A stretch of DNA of 32,286 nt from Eubacteriales Family XIII. Incertae Sedis bacterium (GTDB lineage Bacteria > Bacillota > Clostridia > Peptostreptococcales > Anaerovoracaceae), in NCBI GenBank assembly GCA_031290135.1, contig JAITOE010000080.1, positions 1 through 32,286 of the forward strand, in the 5' to 3' direction. Position numbers and translations under genes: made by a program. Below are positions 29,716 through 32,286 of this stretch, piece by piece. Under the pieces are notes generated by a model. It was not told the DNA's origin. It did no database searches and saw only the letters and a list, made by a program, of their open reading frames with translations. Positions within the stretch are counted from its first letter, which is position 1; every line of letters begins with the position of its first letter.

Positions 29716-32286
29716 TTAAAATACCCCGCAGAGGGTTTCCCCCGTTCTGATGTCGGTAACAATTTTGAGTCCTTTTTCCGTAACTTCATATACCCGGACG
29801 ATTTCCGCCAGTTCCTCCGCTTCCGGTTCGCCGCATATCCTGCGTGTCAGGTTCTCCGCGTCCCCGAAAAAATCCGGGTCGTAATATAACGTCGTATGCT
29901 TGTTTTCAAATATTGAAACGTAGAATATGTCCGTTTCCACGAGATCCTGGAAAAAGTGGCTGCCGAAGGAAAGCTCCGGCAAATAGCCCGCCCCCTCGTA
30001 TGCCACCTCGCAGGCGACGTTCATGTTGCTGATTTCCGCGAATTTCACGGGAACCCCCAGCTCCGGCGACGTGGTGCCGATCCGCCCCGGCGACAGCAGC
30101 ATGATCACCTTGCCCATGTCCCTGTAATATTGGTTGATTTCGCCTATCAGCCGCGCAACCGCCGGTTTTTTATGGTAGGGGTATTCATAATAGCTGCGGG
30201 GATCCACGCGGATCACCACGTCGATGGGCTGGAAATAAGCGCCGCCCATCGTCCCGCCGTTCAGATGGAAGAAGGTCTTTGCCGGGTCGATCCTGGGAAT
30301 CTCCGCCCGGATGCCGCTTCCCCCCACCTGGAGCGGGCGGCACTGGAGCAAATTGATGACAAAATCTCCATTTTTTGAAAAATTTACCGCAAATTCAACG
30401 TCCACGGGATAATTGTATTCTTCTTCGATGGCCGAAAGGATGCCCCGCATGCCGTTCACGAAATCTTCCCTTTTCAGCAGTTTATCGCAGGTCGTGAACA
30501 CGATCTTGCGTGTAAGCCCCAGTTCCTTGAGTTCCCGTTCCCGGGCGTAATCGTGTTCGATCATGAGCGTCCTGAACCATTCGCTCATCTTGTCCTGCAC
30601 CGCCTGTATCTCCAGCGTTGCCAATGAATTCGTCGCGAATTCCAGGACATCCACCTTGTGCTGCGCGAATTTCGAGATGCCCTCGCCGCTGTTGGGACGC
30701 AGCTCCGGCTTGTCCAAGGCGGCGATCCGCGGATAATCCCCGTCCGTCCGGTCAACCGCCCGCGTTCCCAGTCCCATGACGATGCGGATCATGCCCTGCT
30801 CCGGGTCGATGTCCTGGCTCCACCGGTAGGAGTTGTACGAATACGCCACGCCCGCCGCCGCCGGCATATAGAAATCTTTGAACAGGGAGCCTGAAACCCG
30901 CTGGACCAGAAGCGCCATCTGCTCTTCCCTGTCCGACAGGCCGCGCTGCAGCCTGTATTCCAGCACGGATTCGTCCATCGTGCTGGCGTACACGGTTCTT
31001 ACCGCGTCCTCAAAGGCGACGAGCCTCTCGTCCAGCGTCCCCACGTTGACGCAGAAAACCGATTCGTATTTTCCCGCGAAGGCATTGCCGAAACCGTCCT
31101 CCAGCAAGCTGCTGGAACGTACGATAATGGGGCTTTGGCCGTAGTATTCCAGCATTCTGCGAAACTGCTCCCGGATATTGTCGGAGAAATTTCCCTCCAT
31201 GATCTTTTCTTTCAGGATCTCCGCCACGGTGAAATAACCCCGTTTCGTCCGCTGTTTCAGTTTCAGTCCCCAGCAGTTATTTTTGACGAGGAAAGTGTAA
31301 TACAGGTTTGAGCAGATATAAAAGGAATCGTGCGGCTCCAGCAGGCGGGCGATCTCCGGCAGCCGCTTATCGACGATCATCCGGGACAGGATCATGCCGG
31401 TGGATTTTCCGCCGATGCTGCCGACGCCGATCATGCGCGCCTTGATGGCAAGGATGTCCTTCAGGTTTACATTTTTGGATGCGATGCCCAATATGCGCTC
31501 ATCGGCGCCGAAGACCAGGCGGCAGAGATCCCGGATGCCGCCGTCCGTCTGCGGCTGGCAGACGGAAACCCCGTCCGGATCCGCCCCGTCTTTTTCGGCC
31601 TTATACAGCTCCCGTTGTTTTTCCAGAAAAAAGCGTTCCCAGCTGTCTAAGCGCTGCTCGCTGTCCACATTGCCGCTCGCGCCCACGACGGAATAAAAAT
31701 TGCTGACCGCGATGCCGTTTGTCAGCGGTTCGATGCTGTCCGGGTCGTCGATGTCCACGCTATGGGGCAAAAACATGCTGAAATGATAGCGTTCCGTCAC
31801 GCGGAGGGGCAGCAGGTACATGTTTTTTTCCTGCTGGAACACGTCCAACAGGATTTGCGCGGACTCGCGGATCCGTGCCACCGCCTCAATCGAATGGAGG
31901 TTCCGGGTAAACGCGAAATACGCGACGCTCTTATGCTTCACGATGTCCGGCGCCAGGACGACAAAAAAATTGCTCATCATGAAATCCGCGATCCACGCCG
32001 ACTGCAGATCCGTCATGGAGTCGAAGATATAATGCGCCTCGCTTCCTTCTTTCTCTATGACGTCGTGGATCTGCATGACCACCATTTCAAAACCGTCGGC
32101 AAGGTTGATTTCAACGGTCTTCAGCCGGCTGTCCGGCGGAAGGACGGGGTCGTGCTTTCCATACCTGAAATATATGATATTCCTGCCGTCCTGCATGGAA
32201 CGCTGCGCGAACGGCTGCGCGAAAAAGGCGTATTCCCGGCTGTCGGAAACCTGCCACACGACGTTGTCGCTGTACCGGATGTCGTC
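29716..32286 (-). CDS. PEP/pyruvate-binding domain protein, stand-alone (5' end beyond window)
   Basis: The frame is open to the right edge, where it still encodes DDIRYSDNVVWQVSD, so the N-terminus lies outside the window; the GTG at 32259 is probably internal. About 300 residues of an N-terminal domain (RecA/KaiC-like in feel, KEGSEAHYIFDSMTDLQ) precede a PPDK/PEP-synthase N-terminal ATP-grasp domain: IGGKSTGM, SPIIVRSSSLLEDGFGNAFAGKY, GLGTRAVDRTDGDYPR and LLQCRPLQ. The phosphohistidine swivel domain and the PEP/pyruvate TIM barrel of true PPDK or PpsA are absent, replaced by about 200 residues of unknown fold. So this is not a metabolic PEP synthase; its substrate is unknown. It lies 3 bp upstream of lepA in one operon. 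Confidence 0.85.
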   Translation of the reverse strand, partial: DDIRYSDNVVWQVSDSREYAFFAQPFAQRSMQDGRNIIYFRYGKHDPVLPPDSRLKTVEINLADGFEMVVMQIHDVIEKEGSEAHYIFDSMTDLQSAWIADFMMSNFFVVLAPDIVKHKSVAYFAFTRNLHSIEAVARIRESAQILLDVFQQEKNMYLLPLRVTERYHFSMFLPHSVDIDDPDSIEPLTNGIAVSNFYSVVGASGNVDSEQRLDSWERFFLEKQRELYKAEKDGADPDGVSVCQPQTDGGIRDLCRLVFGADERILGIASKNVNLKDILAIKARMIGVGSIGGKSTGMILSRMIVDKRLPEIARLLEPHDSFYICSNLYYTFLVKNNCWGLKLKQRTKRGYFTVAEILKEKIMEGNFSDNIREQFRRMLEYYGQSPIIVRSSSLLEDGFGNAFAGKYESVFCVNVGTLDERLVAFEDAVRTVYASTMDESVLEYRLQRGLSDREEQMALLVQRVSGSLFKDFYMPAAAGVAYSYNSYRWSQDIDPEQGMIRIVMGLGTRAVDRTDGDYPRIAALDKPELRPNSGEGISKFAQHKVDVLEFATNSLATLEIQAVQDKMSEWFRTLMIEHDYARERELKELGLTRKIVFTTCDKLLKREDFVNGMRGILSAIEEEYNYPVDVEFAVNFSKNGDFVINLLQCRPLQVGGSGIRAEIPRIDPAKTFFHLNGGTMGGAYFQPIDVVIRVDPRSYYEYPYHKKPAVARLIGEINQYYRDMGKVIMLLSPGRIGTTSPELGVPVKFAEISNMNVACEVAYEGAGYLPELSFGSHFFQDLVETDIFYVSIFENKHTTLYYDPDFFGDAENLTRRICGEPEAEELAEIVRVYEVTEKGLKIVTDIRTGETLCGVF

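Noticed and set aside
1-32286. CRISPR arrays, tRNA or rRNA genes
   Set aside because: Looked for spaced identical repeats and for tRNA-like cloverleaf features such as GGTTCGAATC-type arms with matching acceptor stems; none was convincing.

Overview
The window looks like the chromosome of a Gram-positive, probably anaerobic clostridial bacterium (Bacillota) of fairly high GC. Supporting signs are strong AGGAGG-type ribosome binding sites, tight ATGA gene overlaps, an HD-type CCA-adding enzyme, a ModA carrying copper-amine-oxidase-like stalk repeats, a yajC-lplA-lipA cluster and a lepA-hemW pair. No tRNA, rRNA or CRISPR array is visible. Except for the first 5.3 kb, every intact gene lies on the minus strand.

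Bases 1-5257 are visibly more AT-rich and lie on the plus strand. They hold the C-terminal stump of a DUF1016/YhcG-type nuclease gene followed at once by a 1608-residue protein with a sacsin/Hsp90-like GHKL ATPase at the N-terminus and an Upf1-like superfamily 1 helicase at the C-terminus. This looks like the edge of a defence island, and the large protein is the best candidate here for a poorly described system.

Bases 5258-7825 hold a REP-associated tyrosine transposase (RAYT), an ABC-type AAA ATPase and upp. They are separated by four arrays of GGACAAAAGG repeats capped by a GGGACGGTTC core. Bases 7825-11052 are modABC (molybdate uptake), with structured RNA-like sequence between modA and modB. 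Then come the CCA-adding enzyme and an AraC regulator (11093-13454), an AT-rich gap, and lipoate metabolism with yajC (13892-16244).

Bases 16348-17328 are a gene graveyard: a dead Xre regulator, a deleted cytosine methylase and a frameshifted SAM methyltransferase tail, bracketed by 13-bp direct repeats. A neurotransmitter:sodium-symporter family gene with a palindrome inside its promoter follows (17349-18808).

Bases 18954-26378 form a catabolic cluster. Transcription runs aldehyde dehydrogenase, SDR dehydrogenase, metal amidohydrolase, class II aldolase/decarboxylase, Na+:solute symporter, two very small membrane proteins, then a LysR regulator. Together they suggest import and NAD-dependent breakdown of an unidentified carboxylate or aldehyde-yielding compound. 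After a gap with gene debris, the window ends with hemW, lepA and a stand-alone PEP/pyruvate-binding domain protein that runs off the right edge.
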